Below, piece after piece: positions 17,377 through 27,776 of a stretch of DNA of 64,000 bases (position 1 is the first letter of the stretch; each line of letters begins with the position of its first letter). A model generated the notes under the pieces. It saw only the letters and a program-made list of their open reading frames with translations, was not told the origin of the DNA and did not search any database. The position numbers and the translations under genes are program-made. The stretch comes from Phaeobacter sp. A36a-5a (GTDB lineage: Bacteria; Pseudomonadota; Alphaproteobacteria; Rhodobacterales; Rhodobacteraceae), in the NCBI RefSeq assembly GCF_037911135.1, contig NZ_JBBLYU010000001.1:1736001-1800000 (forward strand), in the 5' to 3' direction.

Positions 17377-18345
17377 TCAGGCGTCGATATTTGCGAACTG
17401 GTTGCCTGCGGTGTTCGACGGCTTGGTCCAGTCGCGTTTCACACCCAGCCACAACAGGATGGTGGAGGCCACGAAGATCGACGAATAGGTGCCGATGATG
17501 ACGCCCCAGATCATCGCAAAGACAAAGCCCCGGATCACATCGCCGCCCAGCACATAAAGCGAGATCAGCGCCAGCAATGTGGTCACCGAGGTCATCACCG
17601 TCCGGCTGAGGGTTTCGTTGATCGAGATGTTCAGAACCTCGGCCAGTGGCTTTTTCTTGTAGCGACGTAGGTTTTCACGCACCCGGTCAAAAACCACCAC
17701 GGTATCGTTCAGCGAATAGCCGACGATGGTCAGCAGCGCCGCGATGATGGCCAGATCGAACTTGATCTGCAGTTCCGAGAACACGCCAATGGTCAGCACC
17801 ACATCGTGGACAAGCGCGGCAACAGCGCCAAGCGCGAACTGCCACTCAAAGCGCAGCCAGATATAGATCAGAACCGCGCCAATCGCGAGGGCGACCGCCA
17901 GAACCGCCGTCTGTACCAGCTCACCCGAGACCTTGGGGCCTACAGATTCCACCGAGACGAATTTGATCCCCGGTGCCACCGTATCCAGTGCTGCATTCAC
18001 ATCCGCAATCACTGCGCCGGAAATCGACTCACCATCGCCCTGCGCCTGAATGCGCACCATGGCCACATGCTGGTCCTCGTCAAAGGTCGGATCGAACACC
18101 TCGCTGATGGTGATGTCCCCCAGCTCCAGCGGTTCCAGCGCGCCGCGATAGGCGCCCACGTCGATCTCGGTCGTGCTTTCGGTCCGGATGGTGGTGCCGC
18201 CGCGGAAGTCGATGCCGAAATTCAGCCCCTGCAAGGCAAAGGAGGCAAAGCCGACAACGATCATCAGCGCAGAGATGCCCAGCCACAGTTTCCAGAGTCT
18301 GAAGAAATCAAACGAGGTATTTTCGGGAATTAGTTTCAGCCGCAT
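17377..18345 (-). CDS. secF: Protein translocase subunit SecF
   Basis: SecF forms with SecD the proton-driven unit that helps pull exported proteins through SecYEG. The 322 residues contain the family motif FGIDFRGGTTIRT after the first membrane span and five further spans, including GYSLNDTVVVFDRVREN. The start at 18345 lies one base after the secD stop, which supports coupled translation. Confidence 0.97.
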   Translation of the reverse strand: MRLKLIPENTSFDFFRLWKLWLGISALMIVVGFASFALQGLNFGIDFRGGTTIRTESTTEIDVGAYRGALEPLELGDITISEVFDPTFDEDQHVAMVRIQAQGDGESISGAVIADVNAALDTVAPGIKFVSVESVGPKVSGELVQTAVLAVALAIGAVLIYIWLRFEWQFALGAVAALVHDVVLTIGVFSELQIKFDLAIIAALLTIVGYSLNDTVVVFDRVRENLRRYKKKPLAEVLNISINETLSRTVMTSVTTLLALISLYVLGGDVIRGFVFAMIWGVIIGTYSSIFVASTILLWLGVKRDWTKPSNTAGNQFANIDA

Positions 18346-18346
18346 C

Positions 18347-20008
18347 TCAGACCTCGATTGTTTTCGGACGACGCCGTTCAAACCACATCACGATGATCAC
18401 CCGCGTCACGAAGATCGCGGTGAAGACCGATGTCAGAATCCCCAGCCCCAGCGTGATCGCAAAGCCGCGCACCGGGCCAGAGCCCATGGCGAACAGGATC
18501 ACGGCGGTGATGAAGGTGGTGATATTGGCGTCAAGAATGGCGCTCAGCGCCTTGGAATAGCCTTCGTCAATGGCCCGTGCAGGACCTCGACCGGCCTTCA
18601 GCTCCTCGCGGATCCGTTCAAAGATCAGCACATTGGCATCCACCGCCATACCGACCGTCAGAACGATACCCGCAATCCCCGGCAGGGTCAGCGTCGCACC
18701 AATCAGGCTCAGCGCGCCAAAGATAAGCGCGATATTGAGGATCAGCGCGATATTGGCAAAGATCCCGAACAGACCGTAGCTCAGCGCCATGAACACCAGC
18801 ACCCCAACAAAGGCGACGATGGTCGCAACCTTGCCCGCGTCAATGCTGTCCTGACCCAGTTCCGGGCCAATCGTGCGTTCCTCAAGGAACTCCAGCCCCG
18901 CAGGCAGCGCACCTGCACGCAGCAGGATCGCCATATTGGTGCTTTCCTCGATGGTGAAGTTGCCGGTGATAATGCCAGAGCCACCCGGAATATGCGACTG
19001 GATCACCGGGGCGGAGACCACCTCCTCATCCAGCACGATGGCAAAGGGCGAACCGATGTTTTCGGCCGTATAGTCGCCGAACTTGCGCGCGCCGGTGGTG
19101 TTGAAACGGAAGCTGACCGCCGGGCGGCCGTTCTGATCAAACGACGGCTGCGCATCCACCAGCTCCTCACCGGTCACAACCGGTGCAGCCTCAACGGTGT
19201 AGAACACACCGTCTTCGTCCAGCGACGGCACGACTTTGTTGCCGACACCCGCATTGGCATCGGCGTCCGTGCCGCGCCCAACGACGGGGTTAAAGGTCAG
19301 CTGGGCGGTGGTGCCGATGATCGCCTTCAGCTCAGACGCCGACCCGATGCCGGGCACCTGGATCAGGATCCGGTCGCTGCCCTGGCGCTGAATGGTCGGC
19401 TCTCGGGTGCCCACCTCGTCAATCCGGCGGCGGATGATTTCCAACGCCTGACGCACGGTGCGGTCATCAGAGGCCAGCTTCTCCTGCTCGCTCAGCTCTA
19501 CGGTCAGAATGTCACCGGTCCCGGACACGGTGATATCTGTGGCCCCGGCGCCAGTCAGGCTGGTGATCGGATTGGCCAGACCACGCACAACCTCCAGCGC
19601 GCGGGCCATGCCCTCTGGCTGAGAGATCTTCAGACGAATCTGCCCCTCCGGTGCGGGCTGGCGCCGGAAGGTGCCGACCTCACCGCGCTCAGGGCGCAGC
19701 GCGTCGCGCACTTCAGGCCAGAGCGCATCCATGCGCGCGCCGTAGACGTCGGCCACCTTCACCTCCGCCAGAAGATGCGCGCCACCGCGCAGGTCCAGAC
19801 CAAGGTTGACCAGCGACGACGGCATGAACGACGGCCATTGGCCCGCCACGTCCAGCCGCGCGGGGCTTTCGCCCTTCGCGATTATTTCGGCGGCGGCATC
19901 ATTGGCCTGCTCGACGCGCGTGTAAAACGCATTTGGCAGGGCAAGCAAAAGGCCGGTCACACAGACCAGCCAGATGAGAACCCGCTTCCAGAGATCAATT
20001 TGCAGCAT
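18347..20008 (-). CDS. secD: Protein translocase subunit SecD
   Basis: SecD is the larger partner of SecF. The 553 residues show a first span, the periplasmic opening LGLDLRGGAHLL, a long periplasmic domain, and a C-terminal five-span block with GMAVDANVLIFERIREELK and the conserved VRGFAITLGLGILTS. The length is typical of alphaproteobacteria. It lies 34 bases after yajC and directly upstream of secF. Confidence 0.97.
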   Translation of the reverse strand: MLQIDLWKRVLIWLVCVTGLLLALPNAFYTRVEQANDAAAEIIAKGESPARLDVAGQWPSFMPSSLVNLGLDLRGGAHLLAEVKVADVYGARMDALWPEVRDALRPERGEVGTFRRQPAPEGQIRLKISQPEGMARALEVVRGLANPITSLTGAGATDITVSGTGDILTVELSEQEKLASDDRTVRQALEIIRRRIDEVGTREPTIQRQGSDRILIQVPGIGSASELKAIIGTTAQLTFNPVVGRGTDADANAGVGNKVVPSLDEDGVFYTVEAAPVVTGEELVDAQPSFDQNGRPAVSFRFNTTGARKFGDYTAENIGSPFAIVLDEEVVSAPVIQSHIPGGSGIITGNFTIEESTNMAILLRAGALPAGLEFLEERTIGPELGQDSIDAGKVATIVAFVGVLVFMALSYGLFGIFANIALILNIALIFGALSLIGATLTLPGIAGIVLTVGMAVDANVLIFERIREELKAGRGPARAIDEGYSKALSAILDANITTFITAVILFAMGSGPVRGFAITLGLGILTSVFTAIFVTRVIIVMWFERRRPKTIEV

Positions 20009-20042
20009 TGCCCTGCCTTTTCAGTTGGTTAAGCGGGGATAC

Positions 20043-20327
20043 TTACGCTGCCGGCTCGGTCTTGTTCAGAACCTGCGCGATGGTGGATTTGATCACGCGG
20101 ATTTTCACACCCTCGGCGATTTCCACTTCGATCTCGCCATCGTCCTTGACCTTGGCCACCTTGCCGATGATGCCTCCCTGGGTCACCACCTGATCGCCCC
20201 GGCGCAGCGCCTCGACCATCGCCTGATGGGTCTTCAGTTTTTTCTGCTGCGGACGGATCAGCAGGAAATACATGATCGCAAAGATCAGAATGAGCGGGAG
20301 AAACTGGGCGAGTGCGCCACCTTCCAT
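20043..20327 (-). CDS. yajC: Preprotein translocase subunit YajC
   Basis: This 94-residue single-span protein accompanies SecDF. The membrane helix LPLILIFAIMYFLLIRPQQKK is followed by the characteristic cytoplasmic part (LRRGDQVVTQGGIIGKVAKV). It is the first gene of yajC-secD-secF. Confidence 0.96.
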   Translation of the reverse strand: MEGGALAQFLPLILIFAIMYFLLIRPQQKKLKTHQAMVEALRRGDQVVTQGGIIGKVAKVKDDGEIEVEIAEGVKIRVIKSTIAQVLNKTEPAA

Positions 20328-20737
20328 GGGATATTCCTTCTGTGTGACAGGCGCTTCAGACGCCCTTAATTTTGCAGGGGAACCTATGCGCTGGCCCGGG
20401 GCTTTGCAAGGCTAACAGGGCCAGTTGCGATACCGCAAACGCAGTTGACCCATGGCGGGAGCGATGAGAGGGTTTTTACAACCCATTTCAGATCCAGATT
20501 GCCCATATGACCACGATTATCCTGCCGATTGATCCCAAGTATTTCTGGGCAACCGTCACCCTTCCCGGTTTTGCGCCGACGGGGGGCCGTCGTCTATGCC
20601 GCGCTGCCGAGGACACCCGCCCTCAATGCGCCCTCCTGACAACAGCCTGCGCGCCGCAGCCTCGCGCCCTCTTCCCCTTCCCGCCCCCATCCGGCATATG
20701 CTGGAGCCACTGATTCAACGCTTTAGGAGCACCCCCC
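20328..20737. other. Intergenic region between yajC and serS, no gene seen
   Basis: About 410 bases between divergent genes must hold both promoters. A 68-codon open frame at 20507-20713 has proline- and cysteine-rich, non-protein-like sequence and is not called. I see no RNA fold or repeat that I can support. Confidence 0.5.
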
Positions 20738-22030
20738 ATGCATGACATCCGCGCGATCCGCGAGAACCCTGCCGCTTTTGACGCCGCTTTGGCGCGGCGT
20801 GGGGATGCGGCGATGTCCTCTGACATCCTGGCGCTGGATGAAACCCGCCGGGCCAAAATCCAGGCGGCCGAAACCGCTCAGGCCGACCAGAACAAGGCGG
20901 CCAAGGCCATCGGCGCGGCCAAGGCCAAGGGGGACGATGCCGAATTCGAGCGTCTGCGCGCGGAAGTGGCCGGTAAGAAAGCCGAAGTCGCCACCCTGCA
21001 GACCGAGGCCAAGGAACTGGACGCCAAGCTCACCGATGTGCTGGCCCGCATTCCCAACCTGCCCGCCGAGGACGTGCCCGAGGGCGCGGATGAGGACGAC
21101 AATGTCGAGGTCAGCAAATGGGGGGCGATCCCCAATTTCGCCTTTGAACCGAAAGAGCACTTTGAAATCAAGGGCGTCGCAGCTGCGATGGATTTCGAAA
21201 CCGCCGCCAAAATCTCCGGCTCCCGCTTTGTTCTGCTGAAGGGCGCCGTGGCCCGTATCCACCGCGCGCTGGCGCAGTTCATGGTCGACACCCATGTCGA
21301 TGAGAACGGCCTGACCGAGGTGAATTCCCCGGTTCTGGTGCGCGATGAGGCGATGTATGGCACCGACAAGCTGCCCAAATTTGGCGATGACAGCTATCAG
21401 ACCACCAATGGCTGGTGGCTGGTGCCCACCTCCGAGGTGCCGCTGACCTATTCCGTTGCGGGCGACACGCTTGATGAGGCTGCCCTGCCGATCCGCATGA
21501 CCGCGCATACGCTGTGTTTCCGCTCCGAGGCGGGCAGCGCCGGCAAGGATACCTCCGGCATGCTGCGTCAGCACCAGTTCGAGAAGGTGGAGATGGTCTC
21601 TATCGTCCACCCCAGCCAGTCCGATGATGAGCAGAAGCGTATGCTGCGCTGCGCCGAAGGGATCCTTGAGAAACTGGGCATCCCCTATCGCACCGTCGTG
21701 CTGTGCACCGGCGACATGGGCTTTGGCGCGCGCCGTACCTTTGACATCGAGGCCTGGGTGCCGGGTCAGAACACCTACCGAGAGATTTCCTCGGTCTCCA
21801 CCACCGGTGATTTTCAGGCCCGCCGCATGAACGCCCGGTTCAAACCTGCGGACGGTGGCAAGCCGGAATATCTGCACACGCTCAATGGCTCCGGACTGGC
21901 GGTCGGGCGCTGCCTGATTGCGGTGCTGGAGAACGGCCAGCAGGAAGACGGCTCCGTCAAACTGCCCGAGGTGCTTGCCCCCTACCTGGGCGGTCGCCTG
22001 ACCCTGACGGCGGCAGGTGATCTGGTTTAA
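20738..22030 (+). CDS. serS: Serine--tRNA ligase SerS
   Basis: This is a class II synthetase that charges tRNA-Ser. The 430 residues begin with the coiled-coil tRNA-binding arm (about residues 1-110, [21 protein letters not shown]), followed by the catalytic core. Motif 2 is in the region [21 protein letters not shown]; motif 3 is in [23 protein letters not shown] precedes the ATG. A bidirectional terminator follows. Confidence 0.98.
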   Translation: MHDIRAIRENPAAFDAALARRGDAAMSSDILALDETRRAKIQAAETAQADQNKAAKAIGAAKAKGDDAEFERLRAEVAGKKAEVATLQTEAKELDAKLTDVLARIPNLPAEDVPEGADEDDNVEVSKWGAIPNFAFEPKEHFEIKGVAAAMDFETAAKISGSRFVLLKGAVARIHRALAQFMVDTHVDENGLTEVNSPVLVRDEAMYGTDKLPKFGDDSYQTTNGWWLVPTSEVPLTYSVAGDTLDEAALPIRMTAHTLCFRSEAGSAGKDTSGMLRQHQFEKVEMVSIVHPSQSDDEQKRMLRCAEGILEKLGIPYRTVVLCTGDMGFGARRTFDIEAWVPGQNTYREISSVSTTGDFQARRMNARFKPADGGKPEYLHTLNGSGLAVGRCLIAVLENGQQEDGSVKLPEVLAPYLGGRLTLTAAGDLV

Positions 22031-22060
22031 CAGCGCACTGCAACCTGTTAATAAAATATA

Positions 22061-22088
22061 AAAACCGGCGCACCCCAGCGCCGGTTTT
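22061..22088. terminator. Bidirectional terminator between serS and the HhH gene
   Basis: A perfect 11-base stem AAAACCGGCGC / GCGCCGGTTTT with a short loop has A-rich and T-rich flanks, so it can serve both convergent genes. Confidence 0.88.
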
Positions 22089-22120
22089 CCTTTTCTCGCG
22101 AGACGCGCCTCCGGTGAGGC

Positions 22121-22810
22121 CTATTTCTTCCTGGCCTTTGCGACAGCGGCAGAATCGTCCTGTTTCTTCGCACTGGCCTTCTTGCGGCCTGCCTCCTTCT
22201 TGCCGGTCTCTTTCCGGGCGGAGGCTTTTTTGGCAGGTTCCTTTTTGGCGTCTTTCTTGGCGCCGTCTTTTTTACCGCCGTCTTTCTTTGGATTGTTCTT
22301 GGCCTCAAGGATCGCCTTGGCCTTGGCCTTTTCCTTCTCGATGGCGCGTTTTGCCTTGGCCTTCACCCGCTTTGCCTTGGCTTTGGCCTTCACCTTTGCG
22401 GCGGCGAATTCCTCGGCCAGGGCTGCGGCCTGTTTGGCGGCCTTCTTGGCCTTGGTGACGGCCCTCTCCGCCTTGGCCTCCGCAGCGCGGCGGGCGGCCT
22501 CGGCCGCAGCAAGCGCCGAGCTGAGCTGCGCGGCATCGCCCGTCTGGGTATCCGCGCCATTGCGCGCCGCTGTCGCGGGCGTGGCGCCATTGGCACGGTG
22601 ATCCGGTCCGGTCCCGGCGCCCTTCGCGACCTGCTGCGCCTTGCGCGCCTCGGCCACAAGCTTCTGCGCGCGCAGCCGGCCGATACGCGGGATCCGGCTC
22701 AGCTCCTCCGGCGTTTTTCCGGCAACCGCCTCAACCGTGGCGCAGCCGTTTTGTGCCAGAACCTGCGCCAAGGCAGGACCGACACCGGGAAGTGTTGCAA
22801 TGGATGTCAT
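22121..22810 (-). CDS. Helix-hairpin-helix protein with Lys/Ala-rich histone H1-like tail
   Basis: Of 229 residues, about 1-60 form a helix-hairpin-helix pair (LPGVGPALAQVLAQNGCATVEAV and SRIPRIGRLRAQKLVAEA), a module that binds DNA non-specifically. From about residue 95 the chain is almost only Lys, Ala, Glu and Arg, with runs such as KVKAKAKAKRVKAKAKR and later KKDGAKKDAKKEPAKKAS. This resembles bacterial histone H1-like tails. A nucleoid or DNA repair role is inference. The ATG overlaps the stop of the desaturase gene (ATGA), so the two are translationally coupled, an unexpected pairing. Confidence 0.75.
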   Translation of the reverse strand: MTSIATLPGVGPALAQVLAQNGCATVEAVAGKTPEELSRIPRIGRLRAQKLVAEARKAQQVAKGAGTGPDHRANGATPATAARNGADTQTGDAAQLSSALAAAEAARRAAEAKAERAVTKAKKAAKQAAALAEEFAAAKVKAKAKAKRVKAKAKRAIEKEKAKAKAILEAKNNPKKDGGKKDGAKKDAKKEPAKKASARKETGKKEAGRKKASAKKQDDSAAVAKARKK

Positions 22811-23823
22811 GAGGTCTCCTGCCTGTTGGTCGCCTGCATCCCACCCGCCACGGCGACCGATCCTGCCGCCTGCTGCGGGAATGGCACCAGCCGCTGCTGC
22901 TCCTCATCCCAGAGTTTCAGCCCCATGGCGCGGACCGCCTCGCCAAATTTGATCCTGCGCGGGGCAATCTCCGGCGGCAGATTGTGGTGGCACCGACGCA
23001 GCCGGTAGCTGGGAATGCGGGCGTTGAAATGATGAATGTCATGAAGCGTGATATTGGCGACTGCAAAGTCAAAAAACCAGCCAAAATCGAGGCACGATGA
23101 TCCCTGAAGGGCGGCCACCTGCGGATTGAGGTCCGGCCGACGATCCCAATAGGTGTCCTCAAAATTATGCTGGAGATAGACCAGAAACACCCCGATCATC
23201 CCACCAAGAAAGGAAAACCCCAGCCAGATCAGCACCCCGGTCATCCCCGCGATGGCATAGAGCAGCGCGAGCAGCAGCACGATCACCACATTGTGCTGCA
23301 CCACCCCCAGGACGCCAAAGCGCAGCGTGTTCTTCGGCCAGCGATAGCGGATGAAATAGGTGAACGCCGCCCCCAGCGGCACCAGCACAAACGGGTTTCG
23401 ATACAGCCGATAGACCAGCCGCTGCGCCCAGCCCGCCGCCTGCCATTCGCGCAGCGTCATGGTGTGGATCTCACCGGACTCGCGGTGTTCCAGATTGCCG
23501 ACATAGGCGTGATGCTCATTGTGGTTCTGTTTCATCACCTCAAACGGCGCAAAGGTAAAGGGCGACAGCACATGGCCTGCGACTTCGTTCTGCCATCGGG
23601 TTTCGAACAGCGAATGATGCCCGGTGTCATGTTGCAGCACATAAAGCCGCACCGCCGCAAAGGCAAAAACCACCCCGGCAGGCGCCATCAGATACCAGAT
23701 GTCGGCGTAGCGGATCGCGAGTGACAGCGACAGGAAATAGACCGCAAACGTCCCAAAATAGCTGAGCGCCGCCAGCCGGTTATCCTTCTCGCAATAAGTC
23801 CGCGTATATGCTCTCAGATCCAT
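22807..23823 (-). CDS. Membrane fatty acid desaturase
   Basis: The 338-residue membrane protein has the three histidine boxes of the di-iron desaturase family: HDTGHH, HNEHH and HDIHHF. Several hydrophobic segments lie between them. The ATG at 23823 is chosen because AAGGAA lies upstream; the open frame continues 18 codons further without family resemblance. The family introduces double bonds into acyl chains or acts on related lipids; the substrate cannot be read from the sequence. It heads a two-gene unit with the HhH protein. Confidence 0.88.
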   Translation of the reverse strand: MDLRAYTRTYCEKDNRLAALSYFGTFAVYFLSLSLAIRYADIWYLMAPAGVVFAFAAVRLYVLQHDTGHHSLFETRWQNEVAGHVLSPFTFAPFEVMKQNHNEHHAYVGNLEHRESGEIHTMTLREWQAAGWAQRLVYRLYRNPFVLVPLGAAFTYFIRYRWPKNTLRFGVLGVVQHNVVIVLLLALLYAIAGMTGVLIWLGFSFLGGMIGVFLVYLQHNFEDTYWDRRPDLNPQVAALQGSSCLDFGWFFDFAVANITLHDIHHFNARIPSYRLRRCHHNLPPEIAPRRIKFGEAVRAMGLKLWDEEQQRLVPFPQQAAGSVAVAGGMQATNRQETS

Positions 23824-24154
23824 GAAATGTTCCTTAGAGACGCAGTGTGACGCTGAAATGACGATGGCCTGAGGCAAATTGCCCGTGGCCCGGCGACGCT
23901 CAGACCGCCACTGTGAATACCCCGCAATACCCCGACGCGGCGCCCCGCATCTGAGGGTCCGGCCGCCCGACCGGCATCAGATTGCGCAGAGAAGCCACCC
24001 CGGCTTTCAATAATCTATGGTGAAGCCTAGCAAAGCCAATGGCTTGCGGTCAAATGGGGCCAAGGTCGCAGGCGTGAAGCCGCGCGCCCCATGAAAAAAG
24101 GCAGCCCTCGAAGGGGCTGCCCGAAATCTCATCCTGCGGTCAGCACGGCAACGC
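23824..24154. other. Intergenic region between der and the desaturase
   Basis: About 330 bases. The right part holds the der terminator at 24094-24122. The left part should hold the desaturase promoter, but I cannot define its boxes. No coding sequence was recognised. Confidence 0.5.
24094..24122 (-). terminator. Terminator of the yfgM-bamB-der operon
   Basis: On the minus strand, GGCAGCCCC and its complement around TTCGA are followed by TTTTTTCAT. Confidence 0.88.
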
Positions 24155-25615
24155 TCAGCTGCGGCGGCCTTCCAGATGTTTGCGCAGCTTCGACGGCGGC
24201 GCTTTTTTCTTGCCCTTGTAGGGGTTTTTGTCCGACTGCGAGCGCAGCGTCAGACGAATGGGCGTGCCCGGCATGTCGAAATCCTGCCGAAGCCCGTTGA
24301 CCAGATAGCGATTATAGCTCTCGGGCATCTTGTCGGGATGCGAACACATCACCACAAAGCCCGGCGGACGGGTCTTGGCCTGGGTCATATAGCGCAGCTT
24401 GATCCGTTTGCCCTGCGGGGCTGGCGGCGGGTGCTGTTCCAGCATCCCCGTCAGCCAGCGGTTCAGCGCCGCCGTTGGCACCCGGCGGTTCCAGACGTCA
24501 TAGGCGCGCATGATGGCGGCGTGCAGCCGGTCCAGACCCTTGCCGGTCTTGGCCGACACGGTGATCAGCGGCGCGCCGCGCAGCTGCGGCAGCAGCCGGT
24601 CAAAGGCCTCTTTCAGATTGCGCAGTTTTTCCTGCTTTTCGTCCTCGATGTCCCATTTGTTCACCGCAACCACAACCGCGCGGCCTTCACGCTCGGCCAG
24701 ATCGGCAATGCGCAGATCCTGTTGCTCAAACGGGATTGCCGCGTCCAGCAGGACCACCACAACCTCGGCAAATTTCACGGCCCGCAGACCGTCGGACACG
24801 GAAAGTTTCTCAAGCTTTTCCTGCACCTTGGCCTTCTTGCGCATGCCTGCGGTGTCAAAGATCCGCATCGGCACATCCTGCCAGTCGATCTGTAGCGAGA
24901 TCGCATCGCGGGTGATCCCGGCCTCGGGCCCGGTCAGCAGGCGATCCTCGCCGAGGATCTTGTTGATCAGGGTGGATTTACCCGCATTCGGACGCCCGAC
25001 AACCGCCACCTGCAACGGTTTGTTGCGGGTCGGCATCGGCACCGAGAGGTCATCCTCCTCGGCGTCCTCATCCAGCACGACGTCAATCTCCGGGCTGTCG
25101 TCCTTGGCGCGTTTTTCAAACTCATCCGCCAGCGGCATCAGCTGCGCATAAAGGTCGTTCAGACCCTCACCATGTTCGCCGGACAGGCGGATCGGCTCTC
25201 CCAGCCCCAGCCCCCAGGCGTCCAGAACACCGGCGTCGGCGGCATTGCCCTCGGCCTTGTTGGCGGCCAGAATCACATGCGCGGATTTCTTGCGCAGGAT
25301 TTCGGCAAACATCTGATCAACCGGAGTCACACCGACGCGGGCATCGACCATGAACAGACAGATATCGGCCATATCGACCGCCCGCTCGGTCAGGCGGCGC
25401 ATCCGCCCTTCCAGCGAGTTGTCGGTGGCATCTTCCAGACCGGCGGTATCCACCACGGTAAAGCGCAGATCGCCAAGACGCGCTTCCCCTTCACGCAGAT
25501 CGCGCGTGACGCCGGGCTGGTCATCCACCAGCGCCAGCCGCTTGCCGACGAGACGATTGAACAGTGTGGATTTGCCCACATTCGGGCGGCCCACAATAGC
25601 GAGGGTAAAAGACAT
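24155..25615 (-). CDS. der: Ribosome biogenesis GTPase Der (EngA)
   Basis: Der has two GTPase domains in tandem and acts in assembly of the 50S subunit. The 486 residues show G1 motifs GRPNVGKS (near the N-terminus) and GRPNAGKS (middle), with DTAGLED and DTAGMRKK as the G3 regions. The KH-like C-domain includes [16 protein letters not shown]. The ATG at 25615 begins the classical [12 protein letters not shown]; the upstream extension is not conserved. It is the third gene of the operon, 99 bases after bamB. Confidence 0.97.
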   Translation of the reverse strand: MSFTLAIVGRPNVGKSTLFNRLVGKRLALVDDQPGVTRDLREGEARLGDLRFTVVDTAGLEDATDNSLEGRMRRLTERAVDMADICLFMVDARVGVTPVDQMFAEILRKKSAHVILAANKAEGNAADAGVLDAWGLGLGEPIRLSGEHGEGLNDLYAQLMPLADEFEKRAKDDSPEIDVVLDEDAEEDDLSVPMPTRNKPLQVAVVGRPNAGKSTLINKILGEDRLLTGPEAGITRDAISLQIDWQDVPMRIFDTAGMRKKAKVQEKLEKLSVSDGLRAVKFAEVVVVLLDAAIPFEQQDLRIADLAEREGRAVVVAVNKWDIEDEKQEKLRNLKEAFDRLLPQLRGAPLITVSAKTGKGLDRLHAAIMRAYDVWNRRVPTAALNRWLTGMLEQHPPPAPQGKRIKLRYMTQAKTRPPGFVVMCSHPDKMPESYNRYLVNGLRQDFDMPGTPIRLTLRSQSDKNPYKGKKKAPPSKLRKHLEGRRS

Positions 25616-25714
25616 CAGACCAACTTTCTGCGATTCAGACGCGCCCCATAGCGCATCTGCGCGTGCCCTGCCAGAGCACATCGCTGTTTAACCCTCTCCT
25701 ACCGCATCAAAGCG

Positions 25715-27037
25715 CTATCGGAAAGCGTGCAATTGTCCTTTGGTCGACACGACATAAAGCGTGCCGCCAGCCACCACCGGCGCGGTGCTGGCACCGCCCG
25801 GCACCGCAACCGTGCGCAGCAGTGCTCCGCTTTCGGGGCTGAAAAAGCGCAGCAGCCCATCATTGGAGGCGACAACCACCTGCCCCCCGGCCACCACCGG
25901 GCCGTGATGCGCCACGATGGCGCCCCGCTTGCGGGGTTTGTCCTTCAAGTATCCGGGCAGATCGGCCGCCCAGATCGCCTCGCCGCTGTCCGCGTCCAGC
26001 CGCAGCAGCTGGCCCAGATCGCTGATCAGGAAAACACTGCCCGCAACCGCCCAGACCGGATCCACCGCGCCATGGGGGGCGGTCCACAGACGATCGCCAG
26101 CCGCCAGATCAAAGGCCGCAGTACGCCCGGACTGGTTGCCGACATACATGCGGTTGCCGGACACCACGGGCGAGCCGGTCACATCGCTGATCCGCGAAAT
26201 CGTCCGCCCGATCCGCTTGCCCGCAACCGAGGCGTTCCAGCGGCGCAGGCCGCCCTTGCGGAAGGTCGCTGTAAGATCGCCGGATCCAAAGGCAAAAATC
26301 GCCAGATCGGAGGTCACCGCAGGCGCAGGCGCGCCCAGGATGTTCGACGGGCTCGGTGTGGCCTGGATCTGCCAGGCAATCCGGCCATCCTTGGCATGGA
26401 CCGCCCAGCCGGTGTCATCGCCGGCCACAAGATAGATCAGCCCATCGTGCACGGTGGGCTGCCCCGAGCCGGTCGCCTCAAGCTCCTGCCGCCAGAGGGT
26501 CGCGCCGGTCGCCGCATCCAGCGCGGTCAGCACGCCATAGCCGGAGGAGACATAAACCACGCCATTGTCAAACGCCAAACCGCCGCCGGTGGCCTGACCG
26601 GAGCTGTCGGAGGCAGGCAGCAGCTCGCTCTGCCACTGCAAGGCCCCGTTTGTGGCAACGGCGGAAACTCTGGCGCCGCTGTCCAGCGTGTAGATGCGGC
26701 CATCGCCGACAACCGGCGTGGCGGTGATGCGCTGACGACGGCTGTCGCCCGCGCCGATGGAGGTAGACCAGATCGCGTTTGGAGCGGCGGCAAGCGCCGG
26801 GTGGACCGGCCGCAGCCCTTCGACACCGGGGCCCTGTGGCCAGCTGGTGTTGCTGCGTGCCGCAGGCAGGGCAATGGCGCGGGTTTCATTGGTCACCACG
26901 GCGACGCTGTCATCGCGCAGATCCAGACGTTCACCGCGCAGGATGACCTCAGGCTCGGTGCAGGCGGACAGGACCAACGCCAATGCGGTTCCTGCCAGAA
27001 TGCCCCTTGCTCCCCAAAAGCTTGTTACTGCCGTCAT
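25715..27037 (-). CDS. bamB: Outer membrane assembly lipoprotein BamB-like (PQQ-type beta-propeller)
   Basis: The 440-residue product begins with a lipoprotein signal peptide ending in a lipobox (LVLSAC, Cys about residue 26). The rest is built of PQQ-like propeller blades (for example GVLTALDAATGATLWRQEL and RTAAFDLAAGDRLWTAPHG). BamB is a scaffold of the BAM complex that folds outer membrane proteins. The operon order yfgM-like, bamB, der matches that of other proteobacteria and supports the call. Confidence 0.88.
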   Translation of the reverse strand: MTAVTSFWGARGILAGTALALVLSACTEPEVILRGERLDLRDDSVAVVTNETRAIALPAARSNTSWPQGPGVEGLRPVHPALAAAPNAIWSTSIGAGDSRRQRITATPVVGDGRIYTLDSGARVSAVATNGALQWQSELLPASDSSGQATGGGLAFDNGVVYVSSGYGVLTALDAATGATLWRQELEATGSGQPTVHDGLIYLVAGDDTGWAVHAKDGRIAWQIQATPSPSNILGAPAPAVTSDLAIFAFGSGDLTATFRKGGLRRWNASVAGKRIGRTISRISDVTGSPVVSGNRMYVGNQSGRTAAFDLAAGDRLWTAPHGAVDPVWAVAGSVFLISDLGQLLRLDADSGEAIWAADLPGYLKDKPRKRGAIVAHHGPVVAGGQVVVASNDGLLRFFSPESGALLRTVAVPGGASTAPVVAGGTLYVVSTKGQLHAFR

Positions 27038-27104
27038 TACCCTGCCCCGTTACTGCACTTATACTGCACGTTTCTCGCTGCGCCCGTCAGCGCAGATATT
27101 GTCC

Positions 27105-27776
27105 TCAGCCTTCTGGTGCCGCGGCCGGCTCCAGCGCTCCCCCAAGCGCCACAATCACTTGCGAGGCACGGTCTTTCAAGTCCGAGGTGACCGCCGCCGA
27201 CGCAATAATGTCGCGCAGACGGGTGATGGCGCCCTCGGCATTGCCGTCTTCGATGTCGATCAGGGCCAGCTGTTCCTGCGCCAGCAGCGCCAGCGGCGCA
27301 CCGGGCTGGGCCAGCGCCTCGAACTGGATCCGGCGGTCGGCGATGGGCAGGCTGTCCTGCTGCAGGCCAAGCGCCTTGAAGGTCGCGATATGGCGATAGA
27401 TCACTGGCATCTCGCCATTGCTGGCCGCCGCATTCAGCCGCTCAACAGCGGCCGCGCGCTCGCCTGCGTCGGCCAGAGCACCGGCCTGCAACAGCTTCAG
27501 CACCGTATCGCCCCCGGCGGTTTCAGCGGTGATGGCATCCAGCGCATTGGCACGGGCCGCGCTGTCGTCGCTGTCCAGCGCGGCGATCATCTGGTCACCC
27601 AGCGCCTGCGCGGCGGCCTCGGTCTGGGCGCGGTTGTATTCGCGCAGCGCCGCCCCGCCCACGATCAGCACCACGGCCACGCCGCCAATCCAGCCATAAC
27701 GTTTGAGTATCTTGAACAGGCGATCGCGACGGACCTCTTCTGTCACCTCATCGATAAAGCTGTCGGTGTCGCTCAT
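27105..27776 (-). CDS. YfgM-like membrane-anchored TPR protein
   Basis: The 223 residues have a short cytoplasmic start (MSDTDSFIDEVTEEVRRD), one membrane helix (YGWIGGVAVVLIVGGAAL) and a periplasmic Ala-rich helical domain of the YfgM/TPR type. YfgM of E. coli binds SecYEG and periplasmic chaperones. It is the first gene of the operon with bamB and der, and the family and position agree. Confidence 0.82.
   Translation of the reverse strand: MSDTDSFIDEVTEEVRRDRLFKILKRYGWIGGVAVVLIVGGAALREYNRAQTEAAAQALGDQMIAALDSDDSAARANALDAITAETAGGDTVLKLLQAGALADAGERAAAVERLNAAASNGEMPVIYRHIATFKALGLQQDSLPIADRRIQFEALAQPGAPLALLAQEQLALIDIEDGNAEGAITRLRDIIASAAVTSDLKDRASQVIVALGGALEPAAAPEG

Noticed and set aside
20507-20713. 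Short plus-strand open frame before serS
   Set aside because: Composition is not protein-like, there is no ribosome binding site, and it occupies the likely serS promoter.
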